A DNA stretch of 64,000 bases from Actinoplanes lobatus (GCF_014205215.1 NZ_JACHNC010000001.1:9916501-9980500), one strand, 5' to 3'; counted from the stretch's first letter, positions 1-8,742 are shown. A program made the numbers and translations. The notes: generated by a model not told the origin, from the letters alone.

Positions 1-1112
1 AGCTTCGCGATGGCGGCGGCGACCGCGTCGCGGTCCCGGGGTGTGCCGGCGGCGGTCAGCGCGGCGGCCGCCACGTCGAACAGGGCGAGGCTGGGCCCGA
101 GCTGCTGGGTCCACTGCTTGCCTGCTGCCTGCTGGTAACCGTCGCCCAGGGCCTGCGAGCTGACGCCGGTGAGCGACGAGGTGTAACCGTAGGTCGGTGT
201 CCAGTAGGCGGCGCTGGCCACCCCGACGCCGATGTCGCCGAGCGCCTCCACCTGGGACGGGAACAGCCCGGTCTTGGCGGCCTGCGCGATCTTCGGCCGG
301 AAGCCCTGCTGGGCGGCCTGACGCCAGAACGTCGCGAAGTCCGACGGGATCGGGAACGTGGAGAAGATCTCGCAGCCCTCGGCCTTGAACTTGGCGATCT
401 GGGCGGAATAGTCGTTGCTGCCGTTGGTGTAGGCGCCCGGGTCGACGATCGTGTAGCCGGACTTCTCCAGCATCGGGCCGAGCGAGGCGCGGATGGCGTT
501 GCCGTCGCTGTCGTTCGGCCACATGACGGCGACCTTCTTGTTGGTCTCCACCTGCGGCCACAGGTGGGTGTAGGCACTGTGGAACTGCTCGACGCCGAAG
601 CAGAAGTGGAACGTGTACTTGTAGGCGTCGGTCTGGTCGGGTTTGGCGCCGCGGCCGAAGTACCAGGCCTGCCACGGCACGACGGTGGAGATGCAGGGGA
701 CGCCGGCCGCCTCGCACGCGTCGGAGACCGGGTTGACCGTCTCCGGGGTGGAGGTGGTGAGCATCAGGTCGACGCCGTCCGAGTTGATCAGGTCGTTGGC
801 GACCTGGGCGGAGCGCTGCGGGTTGGACTGGCTGTCCTTGTCGACGACCACGACCTCGTATTTCGTGCCGCCGATGGTGAGGCCTTCGGCGAGTTTCTTG
901 CGGGCCAGTTCGAGGACGTACGAGTCGGGCTCGCCGAAACTGGCGGCCGGCCCGGTCCGGGGGCTGACGAAACCGATCTTCAAAGTGTCCGAACCGCCGG
1001 ACTGCTCGGCGCCCTTGCAGGCTCCGAGGGCGAGGCCGGCGGTGCCGAGCCCGATTCCCTGAAGCAGCCGGCGGCGGGTGAATGTACCGAATGAGGACGG
1101 GGGCGTTTCCAC
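1..1112 (-). CDS. ABC transporter substrate-binding lipoprotein, branched-chain amino acid type (C-terminus off window)
   Basis: This is an extracytoplasmic solute receptor of the type 1 periplasmic-binding fold (LivJ-like family), expected to be lipid-anchored and to deliver its ligand to an ABC importer. The GTG at 1112 is chosen because GGGAGG lies just upstream. The translated start has a twin-arginine run (RRRLLQ, residues 13-18), a hydrophobic stretch and a lipobox ending LGAC with Cys32. The mature part opens with LKIGFVSPRTGPAA, typical of the family. The reading frame is still open at base 1, so about 370 residues are visible and the extreme C-terminus is missing. It is divergent from the IclR regulator, 100 bp away. 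With the aldehyde dehydrogenase beyond, an aromatic-compound ligand is possible, but that is inference. Confidence 0.85.
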   Translation of the reverse strand, partial: METPPSSFGTFTRRRLLQGIGLGTAGLALGACKGAEQSGGSDTLKIGFVSPRTGPAASFGEPDSYVLELARKKLAEGLTIGGTKYEVVVVDKDSQSNPQRSAQVANDLINSDGVDLMLTTSTPETVNPVSDACEAAGVPCISTVVPWQAWYFGRGAKPDQTDAYKYTFHFCFGVEQFHSAYTHLWPQVETNKKVAVMWPNDSDGNAIRASLGPMLEKSGYTIVDPGAYTNGSNDYSAQIAKFKAEGCEIFSTFPIPSDFATFWRQAAQQGFRPKIAQAAKTGLFPSQVEALGDIGVGVASAAYWTPTYGYTSSLTGVSSQALGDGYQQAAGKQWTQQLGPSLALFDVAAAALTAAGTPRDRDAVAAAIAK

Positions 1113-1185
1113 GGTGACCTCCCGCGAGAAGTGGTGGCGGAAAGGTAAGGCGGGTCACACCAGCGGTCAACACAGCGTTTCAACA

Positions 1186-1193
1186 GTTCGAAC
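1186..1193. promoter_or_regulatory. Short palindrome in SBP/IclR divergent region
   Basis: GTTCGAAC is a perfect 8-bp palindrome in the 100-bp region between the divergent binding-protein and IclR genes. It is the only symmetric element there close to the regulator start. IclR proteins usually bind short palindromes in such intergenic regions, so this could be part of an operator. It is too short to be convincing alone. Confidence 0.3.
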
Positions 1194-1212
1194 AGCGAGG
1201 TTAGGCTGCGCC

Positions 1213-2022
1213 ATGCCCATCGACGATGAAGCCGGTAGCGGGGCCGCGTTCTCCCAGTCCCTGGAACGCGGTCTGATGATCCTGTCCTCGTTCAGCGAGA
1301 CCCGGCCGGTGCTGGGGATCGCCGACATCTCCCGTGCCGTGACGCTGAACAAGAGCACCACCTACCGGTACGTGGCGACCCTGGCCCGGCTCGGCTACCT
1401 GCAACAGGACCCGGAGACGAAGAAGTACTCGCTCGGGCCGAAGGTGGTCGACCTGGGCTTCGCGGCGCTCAACTCGCTGGAGATCAACCGGGTGGCCGCG
1501 CCCTGCCTGCAGAGCCTCGCCGACGAGACCGGGTACACGGTGAGCATGGCGGTGCTGGACGGGCCGGACGTGGTCTATGTGGAGCGGCGCCGCAGCGGCC
1601 GGGCCACCAGCGCGTTCGCCATCTCGCTGAACCTGCACGTGGGGTCGCGGCTGCCGGCGTACTGCACGTCGATGGGCAAGGTGCTGCTCGCCCACCAGGA
1701 GCCGGCCGTGCTGCGGGCGCTGCTGGACCGGACCGATTTCGCCCGCCGCGGCCCGAAGACGCTGACCAACCGGGAGCAGCTGACGGCGGCGCTCGCGAAG
1801 ATCCGGCAGACCGGGGTGGCGGTCAACGACGAGGAGCTGGCGGCCGGGTTGCGCTCGGTGGCGGCGCCGGTGCGGGACCGGACCGGCCGGGTCGTCGCGG
1901 CGATCAACATCGCGGTGCACCTGACGGTGTGGGCGACCACCGCGGACACCGTGGTGGCCCGGCTGGAACGCCCGCTGCGGCACACCGCCGCCGAGATCTC
2001 CACCCGTCTCGGCTACCGATGA
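1213..2022 (+). CDS. IclR family transcriptional regulator
   Basis: A one-component regulator of about 269 residues, the normal length for IclR proteins. The ATG at 1213 (MPIDDEAG) is preferred over in-frame starts further upstream because it gives the usual short leader before the winged helix; a weak GAGG lies upstream. Residues 10-75 form the N-terminal HTH (SLERGLMILSSF, then LNKSTTYRYVATLARLGYL). The rest is the effector-binding domain, with the family signature LPAYCTSMGKVLLA near residue 145 and the C-terminal GLRSVAAPVRD motif. It is divergent from the transport lipoprotein and 110 bp upstream of an aldehyde dehydrogenase on the same strand, so it probably controls one or both. PcaR/PobR-type aromatic acid control is plausible but not shown. 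Confidence 0.9.
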   Translation: MPIDDEAGSGAAFSQSLERGLMILSSFSETRPVLGIADISRAVTLNKSTTYRYVATLARLGYLQQDPETKKYSLGPKVVDLGFAALNSLEINRVAAPCLQSLADETGYTVSMAVLDGPDVVYVERRRSGRATSAFAISLNLHVGSRLPAYCTSMGKVLLAHQEPAVLRALLDRTDFARRGPKTLTNREQLTAALAKIRQTGVAVNDEELAAGLRSVAAPVRDRTGRVVAAINIAVHLTVWATTADTVVARLERPLRHTAAEISTRLGYR

Positions 2023-2132
2023 TCCGGTGTTCCACTTTCCGAATCCGCGTTCGGATGGGTGGAACGGTCCGTTGATCTGCCGGAAACACGGGCATACCGT
2101 CGGCGCACCCGTGCAGCCCTGGAGGGACCCCC

Positions 2133-3593
2133 ATGTTTCTCGACGACAAGCTCTGGACCGGCAACATCTTCATCGGCGGCGAGTGGCGGCCGGGGCGGGG
2201 CGGCGCGTACGACGTGACCGAACCCGCCACCGGCACGGTGCTCGGCCGGATCGGGCGGGCCACCGCCGAGGACGTGACCGAGGCCGCCGGTAGCGCCGCC
2301 GAGGCCCAACGCGCCTGGGCCGCCACCCCGCACACGAAGCGCGCCGCCGTGCTGCGCCGCGCCGCGCAACTGTGGACCGAGCACGGTGAGGAGATCGCCG
2401 GCTGGAACGTCCGCGAGGTGGGTGCGATCGGCGCCATGGCCGGGTTCGCGCTGCACGTCGCCGAGCAGGAGTGCTACGAGGCGGCGTCGCTGCCCGCCCG
2501 CCCGTACGGCGAGCTGCTGCCCAGCGAGGAGCCGCGCCTGTCGATGGCCCGGCGGGTCCCGGCCGGGGTGGTGGCGGTGATCGCGCCGTTCAACGTGCCG
2601 ATCATCCTGGCGATCCGGTCGGTCGCCCCGGCCCTGGCGCTCGGCAACGCCGTCCTGCTCAAGCCGGATCCGCGGACCGCGGTGACCGGCGGTGTGACGC
2701 TGGCCCGGATCTTCGAGGAGGCCGGGCTGCCGCCGGGGGTGCTCCAGATGCTGCCGGGCGCCGCCGACGTCGGCGAGGCCCTGGTCACCGACCCGAACGT
2801 GCGGGTCATCTCGTTCACCGGCTCGACCGCGGCCGGCCGCCGGGTGGGCGCCCTGGCCGGTGAGCACCTGAAGCGGGCCCACCTGGAGCTGGGCGGCAAC
2901 TCGGCGCTGATCGTGCTGGACGACGCGGACGTCGACAAGGCGGTCGCGGCGGCGTCCTTCGGCTCCTGGTTCCATCAGGGCCAGATCTGCATGACCACCG
3001 GGCGGCACCTGGTGCACGAGCGGCTGTACGACGACTTCGTGGAGCGGCTGGCGGCCAAGGCGGCGACCCTGCCGGTCGGCGACCCGGCCCGCGAGCAGGT
3101 GGTGCTCGGCCCGGTCATCGACGCCGGGCAGCGCGACAAGATCCACGGGGTGGTGACCCGGTCGGCGGGCGCCGGGGCCCGGGTGGCGGCCGGCGGCACC
3201 TACCGGGACCTGTTCTACGCGCCGACGGTGCTGGCCGACGTCTCCGGCGACACGCCCGCATTCCGGGAGGAGATCTTCGGGCCGGTGGCTCCGGTTATCC
3301 GGTTCTCCGACGCCGACGAGGCGGTCCGGCTCGCCACCGCGAGTGAGTACGGGCTGTCCCTCGGCATCGTCACCCGGGACGTGATGCACGGCCTGGCGCT
3401 GGCCGACCGGATTCCGACCGGCATCGTGCACATCAACGACCAGACCGTGAGCGACGAGGCGAACAGCCCGTTCGGCGGGGTGGCCGCGTCCGGGACCGGG
3501 TCGCGGTTCGGTGGCGCGGCGGCGAACGTGGAGGCGTTCACCGAGACTCGCTGGGTGACTGTGCGTGACGAACTCCCGGGCTACCCGTTCTGA
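2133..3593 (+). CDS. NAD(P)-dependent aldehyde dehydrogenase, benzaldehyde/vanillin dehydrogenase type
   Basis: Oxidises an aldehyde to the acid with NAD(P)+ in the cytoplasm. The ATG at 2133 follows GGAGGGA at good spacing. At 486 residues it is full length for the ALDH superfamily. Visible motifs are the cofactor-domain run PFNVPIILAIRS (about 152-163), FTGSTAAGRRVG (about 230), the general-base region LELGGNSALIVLDDAD (about 252-267) and the nucleophile region QGQICMTTGRHL (Cys near 286). The opening and the GQICM context resemble XylC/Vdh-type benzaldehyde dehydrogenases more than betaine or succinate-semialdehyde enzymes. It follows the IclR gene, which suggests a small aromatic-aldehyde module. 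The exact substrate cannot be read from sequence. Confidence 0.85.
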   Translation: MFLDDKLWTGNIFIGGEWRPGRGGAYDVTEPATGTVLGRIGRATAEDVTEAAGSAAEAQRAWAATPHTKRAAVLRRAAQLWTEHGEEIAGWNVREVGAIGAMAGFALHVAEQECYEAASLPARPYGELLPSEEPRLSMARRVPAGVVAVIAPFNVPIILAIRSVAPALALGNAVLLKPDPRTAVTGGVTLARIFEEAGLPPGVLQMLPGAADVGEALVTDPNVRVISFTGSTAAGRRVGALAGEHLKRAHLELGGNSALIVLDDADVDKAVAAASFGSWFHQGQICMTTGRHLVHERLYDDFVERLAAKAATLPVGDPAREQVVLGPVIDAGQRDKIHGVVTRSAGAGARVAAGGTYRDLFYAPTVLADVSGDTPAFREEIFGPVAPVIRFSDADEAVRLATASEYGLSLGIVTRDVMHGLALADRIPTGIVHINDQTVSDEANSPFGGVAASGTGSRFGGAAANVEAFTETRWVTVRDELPGYPF

Positions 3594-3659
3594 CGAAAGT
3601 TGTTTCCGTGCCGTTACAGGCACTCCGGGAGCCTTGCGTTAAATGCACGTTCATCAATA

Positions 3660-4010
3660 ATGAGCGCCATGACTCGAGCCGAGGCGATACCGGTTGCCGG
3701 ATCCCGGAGCACGACCGAGCCCCCCGAAGGCCGCACGCCGACGGCACCGCCGCCGGCTCCCGGCCGGGCCCTCACGTCCCAGGTCACCCCGCCGGCCCGG
3801 CCGGCGGGTGGCGGTCCTCCGGCGGTACGGCCGACGGTGCGCCTGCGCCCGCCGGCCCCCGCTCCTCCCCCGTACCGCGGCCGGGCGGCCGTGGTGCCGC
3901 ACCGCGGTGACTCCCCGCTTCCGGAGATCCGTACCCCGGGCGGCTCGGTGACCCGCCGTACCCGCGGTCACCGTGGCGCGGTCACCGCCCGCAGGCTGGT
4001 CGGCCTGTGA
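3660..4010 (+). CDS. Proline-rich hypothetical protein (doubtful)
   Basis: An open frame of about 116 residues, rich in Pro, Arg and Ala, starting MSAMTRAEAIPV. It has mostly G/C third positions and no recognisable fold. A short stretch (VRLRPPAPAPPPY) recalls the proline-rich N-terminus of Rv3235-family proteins, but the match is too weak to name. Its stop overlaps the GTG of the next frame in a GTGA arrangement, as coupled actinomycete genes often do. No good ribosome-binding site is visible. The high-GC context produces many chance ORFs, so this may be non-coding. Confidence 0.3.
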   Translation: MSAMTRAEAIPVAGSRSTTEPPEGRTPTAPPPAPGRALTSQVTPPARPAGGGPPAVRPTVRLRPPAPAPPPYRGRAAVVPHRGDSPLPEIRTPGGSVTRRTRGHRGAVTARRLVGL

Positions 4011-4477
4011 GCGCCGCGACCCGGGCATCCGGGCCACCAGCGGCGGCGACCCGGACCGCCCGCCGCGACCGGGAATACGCCGAACGATCGGACACTCACC
4101 CACGTGCGGTGACGGGGGAAGCACGACGAACCGGACGGGGCAGGTCACCGCGTACGACGGAACGCCTGCTGCTGGTGATCGCGCACCGGGGCCTGCCGTC
4201 CCGGGCCGCGCCGGACCGGCCGCCACCATCGGGAAGACGCCGGCGACCGGTCTACGCCGACCCGGCGGCCCGGAGCCACGAGTGTGCCGCCGGGCCTACG
4301 GGAACGGCCGGGCGGGCAACTTCACCGGCGGGTACGCGTAGCCGTACCGAAGAAATCGCCGTGCGAGGGACGCCTGGCCGGACCGACCGCCGGCCGCCGG
4401 ATGTGGCGCACGCGGGACGTCCACCACCGAGGCCGGCCGAGCCGGAACGGGGGAATGGGAACCTGTTCAGGGTATGA
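4007..4477 (+). CDS. Arg/Pro-rich hypothetical protein (doubtful)
   Basis: A 156-residue frame starting with GTG that overlaps the preceding ORF by 4 bases. Composition is dominated by Arg, Pro, Gly, Thr and Ala. There is no signal peptide, membrane segment or recognised motif apart from one short hydrophobic run (RLLLVIAHRGL). Together with the preceding frame it fills the roughly 940 bp between the aldehyde dehydrogenase and the aldo/keto reductase. Either both are real, lineage-specific coupled genes or the stretch is non-coding. The low-complexity translation favours caution. Confidence 0.25.
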   Translation: MSAATRASGPPAAATRTARRDREYAERSDTHPRAVTGEARRTGRGRSPRTTERLLLVIAHRGLPSRAAPDRPPPSGRRRRPVYADPAARSHECAAGPTGTAGRATSPAGTRSRTEEIAVRGTPGRTDRRPPDVAHAGRPPPRPAEPERGNGNLFRV

Positions 4478-4536
4478 GGGAAGCATCCGGCCATCGCCGG
4501 GTGGCCGCACCCGCTGAATGAGGGGAACCACTCTCC

Positions 4537-5364
4537 ATGGGCCAAACGCCTGTCATCACGCTCAACAACGGCGTCACGATTCCGCAGATCGGCTACGGCG
4601 TCTTCCAGATCCCGGAGGCGGAGACCGCCTCCGCCGTCACCACGGCGCTGCAGGCCGGCTACCGCAGCATCGACACGGCGGCGATCTACCACAACGAGTC
4701 CGGCGTCGGCGCCGCGCTGAAGGCGGCCGGGGTGCCACGGGACGAGCTGTTCGTCACGACCAAGGTCTGGAACACCGATCAGGGGTACGACGAGACGCTG
4801 CGCGCCTTCGACGCCAGCCTGGCCCGGCTCGGGCTGGACCGGCTCGACCTGTACCTGATCCACTGGCCCACCCCGAAGCGGGGGAGGTTCCCGGACACCT
4901 GGCGGGCGCTGGAGACGCTGCTCGCCGACGGCCGGGTCCGGGCCATCGGTGTCTCCAACTTCCTGCCCGAGCATCTGCGGGCCGTGGCCGACCTGGGCGG
5001 CACGGTGCCCGCGGTGAACCAGATCGAGCTGCACCCCCAGCTGCAACAGCGGGAGGCGCAGGCCGCGAACGCCGAGCTCGGGGTGGCGACCGAGGCGTGG
5101 AGCCCGCTGGCGCAGGCCGGGGTGCTCGGCGACCCGGCCATCACCCGGATCGCCACCGCCCACGACCGCACCCCGGCGCAGGTGGTGCTCCGCTGGCACG
5201 TGCAGCAGGGCCGGATCGTGATCCCGAAGTCGGTCACCCCGGCGCGGATCAGGGAGAACCTGGCGATCTTCGACTTCGAGCTGACCGCGGACGAGATCGA
5301 CGCGATCGACGCGCTGGAGTGCGACGGCCGCACCGGTCCGCACCCGGACCACTTCAACAGCTGA
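4537..5364 (+). CDS. Aldo/keto reductase (2,5-diketo-D-gluconate reductase-like)
   Basis: A cytosolic NADPH-dependent carbonyl reductase of the AKR superfamily, with 275 residues as usual for the AKR5/DkgA group. All four catalytic residues are visible: Asp46 and Tyr51 (DTAAIYHNE), Lys76 (VTTKVW) and His109 (YLIHWP). The cofactor-binding C-terminal motif IPKSVTPARIRENL is present. The start at 4537 is the ATG of MGQTPVITLNNG, the standard N-terminus. A strong hairpin terminator follows 5 bp after the stop, so it is probably monocistronic. The physiological substrate is unknown; such enzymes often detoxify methylglyoxal or other reactive carbonyls. Confidence 0.9.
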   Translation: MGQTPVITLNNGVTIPQIGYGVFQIPEAETASAVTTALQAGYRSIDTAAIYHNESGVGAALKAAGVPRDELFVTTKVWNTDQGYDETLRAFDASLARLGLDRLDLYLIHWPTPKRGRFPDTWRALETLLADGRVRAIGVSNFLPEHLRAVADLGGTVPAVNQIELHPQLQQREAQAANAELGVATEAWSPLAQAGVLGDPAITRIATAHDRTPAQVVLRWHVQQGRIVIPKSVTPARIRENLAIFDFELTADEIDAIDALECDGRTGPHPDHFNS

Positions 5365-5368
5365 GGAA

Positions 5369-5397
5369 ACGCGGCCCGTCGTCATGGCGGGCCGCGT
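5369..5397 (+). terminator. Hairpin terminator after aldo/keto reductase
   Basis: Perfect 10-bp arms (5369-5378 and 5388-5397, ACGCGGCCCG and its complement) enclose a 9-nt loop, starting 5 bp after the stop codon. There is no T-run, as is common for actinomycete terminators. Confidence 0.75.
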
Positions 5398-5472
5398 CAC
5401 AGCGATCGCCAAGCGAGTTCACAGGAATCCGCCGCATAGTGGGGTGGTACGTTCGCTCACACGGAGGTTCTG

Positions 5473-5745
5473 ATGGGTCTTCTCGGTCTGGTCAGCTTCG
5501 CGCTGCTGCTGGTCCAGCTGGTGCTGGTGGCTCGGGTGATCCTGGACTGGAGCGTGACCCTGGCCGGTCCCGCGATGCCGGGCTCCTTCCGGTCGAAGGC
5601 CCTGGACGTCGTCTACACGATCACCGAGCCGATCCTGGCCCCGGTTCGCAAGGTCATCCCGCCGCTGCGGGCCGGTGGCGTCTCGATCGACCTGGCGTTC
5701 ATCGTGCTGTTCCTGGGGATCAGCGTCATCCGCTCGTTCCTCTGA
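5473..5745 (+). CDS. YggT family membrane protein
   Basis: A 90-residue integral membrane protein with two hydrophobic segments: residues about 5-27, and about 65-88 ending IAFIVLFLGISVIRSF-like. Between them is the family motif EPILAPVRKVIPP. GGAGG lies 5-6 nt before the ATG. In Actinobacteria yggT usually sits in the cell-division cluster near sepF and divIVA; here it stands alone. The family is linked to cell envelope and osmotic tolerance, but its biochemical role is not established. Its last 20 bases overlap the end of the convergent gene on the other strand. Confidence 0.85.
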   Translation: MGLLGLVSFALLLVQLVLVARVILDWSVTLAGPAMPGSFRSKALDVVYTITEPILAPVRKVIPPLRAGGVSIDLAFIVLFLGISVIRSFL

Positions 5746-7660
5746 CCGGTTGCGGCGCCGGGGTCTCGGCCACGGCGCCGTCCGCCTTCCCGGCCAGCAT
5801 CGTGGCCAGTGGCAGCAGCAGGACCAGCGCCCCGGGCAGCACCGAGACGCCGTCCGCCGGGTAGCTGGTCCCGTCGATCTGGAAGAGCAGCTCCGCGACG
5901 AAGGCCAGCATCATGGCCGCCGCCAGCAGCAGCGGAACGGTCGCCACCACGGCGCCGGCGGTCAGCGCGGTCCACAGCGCCACGGTCCGGCCGCGCCGCC
6001 GTGGCCGGTGCCGCCGCAGCAGGGCGGTCACCACGACCGCCATCGGCAACCCGAACAGCATGCCGAGCCCGGCGAGGTTCTCCAGGGCCAGGCCGCCGCG
6101 CAGCCCGGCCCCGGCGACCAGCAGCCCGAGCACCGGCAGGCCGGTCAGCAGGACGATCAGCACCGGGTGCGGGCGGTGCCGGCTGGTGGCGACCGCCGTC
6201 ACGGTGCCGAGCAGGGTGAGCCCGATCGCCACCCCGACCGTCGTGACGGGCAGCCCCCACGGCATGAACGGGTGGTTCTCCGGCGGGGTGCTCTGCGCGA
6301 AGAGCAGCGGGCCGCAGGCGGCCGCCACGATCGCCGCGGTGGTGGTCCGGCGCCGGATCAGCGCCGGGCTCGCGGCACGGCCGGCGGCCGTCCAGCTCAC
6401 CGCGATCACCACGGCCGCCGCGAGCAGGGCGACCCGCAACCCGGCCGCCCCGGTCATCGGCAGGTTGAGCAGCACCGACTCGACGGCCAGCAGGCCTACG
6501 CCGAGCACGACGGCGGCCCGGGTGCTCGCGGTGGCGACCAGCGCGCCGAGCGCCGCCAGCAGGACCGCGGCCCAGCGCAGCTCGGCCACCCACAGGTAGA
6601 TCTCGCCGTCCCCGCCGGGCATCGGGGCGACCGCCGACCAGTCGTCCATCGCCGGGCTCAGGCAGGTGACCGTGTACGCCCACGCCAGCACCCCGGCGAC
6701 GACCGCGGTGAGACCGGCCGCCCGCGCCACCGCCGGCCGGTCGGGCCGTTGCCCGGGGACCTCGGCGGCCGCCGGTTCGCGGAGCCGGACCGGGCGCTCG
6801 GGCGCGGTGGCCGCCCGCAGCCCGTAGAGGACGGCGAACCAGCCGTAGACCAGGTACACCGGGAACGTGTAGCCGGTGAGGACGAACCAATCGGTGCCGG
6901 GTTCGTACATCCCCGCCCAGTCCCCCATGAGCATCGACGCGACGGCCGCGTCCCAGCCGTACCGGGTCAGCACCGGGATCGTGGACAGGGCCGTCGTCGC
7001 CACCGCCGCCACCGGCACGCCGGCGATCAGGACCAGGGTTCCGGCCCGGCCGGAGCGGACCCCGGCCCAGCCGGTGAACGACGTCAGCGCGGTCCAGGCC
7101 AGCGCGCCCACCACGGTGGTCAGCGACAGCGCCATGAGCCCCACCCCCGGCGTGGCCGGCGCCAGCAGGGCCGGCAGCACGGCCAGCGGGGCGAGGACCG
7201 CCGGGCCGGCCGTGCCGAACCGGCCCGTGCGGGACATCGGCAGCCGGCGGCCGAGCCACCACGCCATCGGCAGGCACCAGAGCGCGCGGACCGCCCCGTC
7301 GATCAGCCGGTCGGTCCCGGCCGGATCGATCGCGAGGGAGTCGAACAGCAGGTAGAGGAACTGGCCCACGAGCCCCGGCAGGCCGGCGCCGATCAGGGCG
7401 ACGAGGAACAGCGCGGCGGCCGGGCCGATCCCCGGCCGGGTCTCGGCCCACCCGCGAGGGACGCCCGCGGCGTCCCTCGCGGGTGGGGAGGCGAGCAGGC
7501 TGAGCGCGAACCCGAGGCGCCGGGCGGCGGAGCCGGGCCGCGTCTCCAGGTACGCGAGCTCGGCCTCCCACTCCCGGTACAGTTCCTCGCGCAGGCCGGC
7601 GGGCCAGCGCCGGGCCGCCGCGCGCAGCGCCCACCGGGTGAACCGGGTCAGCGAGATCAT
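5726..7660 (-). CDS. Large polytopic membrane protein, unknown function
   Basis: About 644 residues. The N-terminal 50 form a charged cytoplasmic segment (WALRAAARRWPAGLREELYR, then EWEAELAYLE), followed by some 12-14 hydrophobic segments with no catalytic motif that I recognise. The N-terminus resembles the 'permease prefix' region of actinomycete ABC-type membrane proteins, but no ATPase gene is next to it. The ATG at 7660 is preferred because GGTGA lies about 8 nt upstream; an in-frame GTG at 7669 is possible. The 3' end overlaps yggT tail to tail. A perfect 18-bp inverted repeat lies inside the coding sequence near codon 65. I do not recognise the family. Confidence 0.7.
   Translation of the reverse strand: MISLTRFTRWALRAAARRWPAGLREELYREWEAELAYLETRPGSAARRLGFALSLLASPPARDAAGVPRGWAETRPGIGPAAALFLVALIGAGLPGLVGQFLYLLFDSLAIDPAGTDRLIDGAVRALWCLPMAWWLGRRLPMSRTGRFGTAGPAVLAPLAVLPALLAPATPGVGLMALSLTTVVGALAWTALTSFTGWAGVRSGRAGTLVLIAGVPVAAVATTALSTIPVLTRYGWDAAVASMLMGDWAGMYEPGTDWFVLTGYTFPVYLVYGWFAVLYGLRAATAPERPVRLREPAAAEVPGQRPDRPAVARAAGLTAVVAGVLAWAYTVTCLSPAMDDWSAVAPMPGGDGEIYLWVAELRWAAVLLAALGALVATASTRAAVVLGVGLLAVESVLLNLPMTGAAGLRVALLAAAVVIAVSWTAAGRAASPALIRRRTTTAAIVAAACGPLLFAQSTPPENHPFMPWGLPVTTVGVAIGLTLLGTVTAVATSRHRPHPVLIVLLTGLPVLGLLVAGAGLRGGLALENLAGLGMLFGLPMAVVVTALLRRHRPRRRGRTVALWTALTAGAVVATVPLLLAAAMMLAFVAELLFQIDGTSYPADGVSVLPGALVLLLPLATMLAGKADGAVAETPAPQPVRGTSG
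7447..7487. repeat. Perfect 18-bp inverted repeat inside membrane-protein gene
   Basis: Arms 7447-7464 and 7470-7487 are exact reverse complements with a 5-nt loop. They encode part of the loop between the N-terminal cytoplasmic segment and the first predicted membrane helix. This symmetry is well above chance, even at this GC content. Confidence 0.8.
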
Positions 7661-7705
7661 GTGCGTCACCGTAGCCCACCCTGTGCCGTTTCTCTACATA
7701 GGGTT

Positions 7706-8683
7706 TCAGCTCAGGCGATCGTCCACGAACTCCAGCGCCGTGACGTCGAAGTAGCTACGGCCGCCCTCGTGGCCGTCCCACTCGTACACCTCGATGTGCT
7801 TGTTGTCGCCGGGGATCGCGTGATAGGCCGCGAACACCCCGGACGGCGGGCACACGTCGTCCATCAGCGCCGCCGACAGGATGGCGGGCGCGGTGATCCG
7901 GCGTGCGAAGTGGACCGCGTCGACGTGGTCCAGGGTGCCCAGGGTCCGCTCGGCGGCCGTCGGATTGGCCCGCAGGAACCGGACCACCTCGTGGTACGGG
8001 TTGCTGTCGGTGATCGTGACGGCCCGCCGGATGTCGCAGAGGAACGGCACGCCGGACACCACGGCCGAGACCCGGTCCGGGGCCAGGCCGCCGGCCGCCA
8101 GGGCGAGCGCCCCACCCTGGCTCTTGCCGGTCACCACGAGCCGGGAGGCGTCGACACCGGGCAGTTCGGCGGCGGTCTCCACGGCCCGGACCGCGTCGGT
8201 GACCAGCCGGCGGTAGTAGAACGTCTCCGGCGACAGCACACCCCGGGTCACAAAGCCCGGGGTGGACGGGCCGGCGCCGTGCTCGTCCGGGTCGGGGGTG
8301 TCGCCGGCGCGCCAGGAGCCGCCCTGCCCGCGGGTGTCCATGACCAGGTGGGCGTACCCGGCGCTGGCCCAGGTCAGCCAGTCGATCGGCAGGCCGCGGC
8401 CACCGCCGTACCCGATGAACTCGACCGCCACCGGCAGCGGCCCGGGTACGCCGGAGGGACGGTTCAGCCAGGCCCGGATCGGCTGGCCCGCATAGCCGGT
8501 GAAGGTGACGTCGTACGTCGTGATGCCACTCAGCGGGGTCCGGACCTCGTGCAGCTTGGGCGGCAGGGCGAGCCGCCGGGCGGTGGCGAGGGTGCCGTCC
8601 CAGAACTCGTCGAAACCGGACGGCTCGGGACGGTCGAGGCGATAGTCGCGCAACTGGGAGAGGGGAAGGTCGAAGAGCGCCAT
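7706..8683 (-). CDS. Acetylxylan esterase / cephalosporin-C deacetylase (CE7 family)
   Basis: An alpha/beta-hydrolase that removes acetyl groups from xylo-oligosaccharides or small acetyl esters. The ATG at 8683 (MALFDLPLSQLRDY) gives 325 residues, the normal CE7 length; the open frame extends further upstream but lacks similarity there. The three CE7 signatures are present: RGQGGSW (about 120), GKSQGG with the nucleophilic serine (about 188), and DDVCPPSG with the catalytic Asp, followed by GHEGG with the catalytic His near the C-terminus. There is no signal peptide, so it acts inside the cell, probably on imported oligosaccharides. It may complement the xylanase at 17.9 kb, although it is not adjacent. 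It is divergent from the recD2-like gene. Confidence 0.9.
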   Translation of the reverse strand: MALFDLPLSQLRDYRLDRPEPSGFDEFWDGTLATARRLALPPKLHEVRTPLSGITTYDVTFTGYAGQPIRAWLNRPSGVPGPLPVAVEFIGYGGGRGLPIDWLTWASAGYAHLVMDTRGQGGSWRAGDTPDPDEHGAGPSTPGFVTRGVLSPETFYYRRLVTDAVRAVETAAELPGVDASRLVVTGKSQGGALALAAGGLAPDRVSAVVSGVPFLCDIRRAVTITDSNPYHEVVRFLRANPTAAERTLGTLDHVDAVHFARRITAPAILSAALMDDVCPPSGVFAAYHAIPGDNKHIEVYEWDGHEGGRSYFDVTALEFVDDRLS

Positions 8684-8742
8684 GCCGATCACGTTAGGGG
8701 CCGGGACTCGACTCGTTCCACCCCTACCGGCACGATGGGCGC

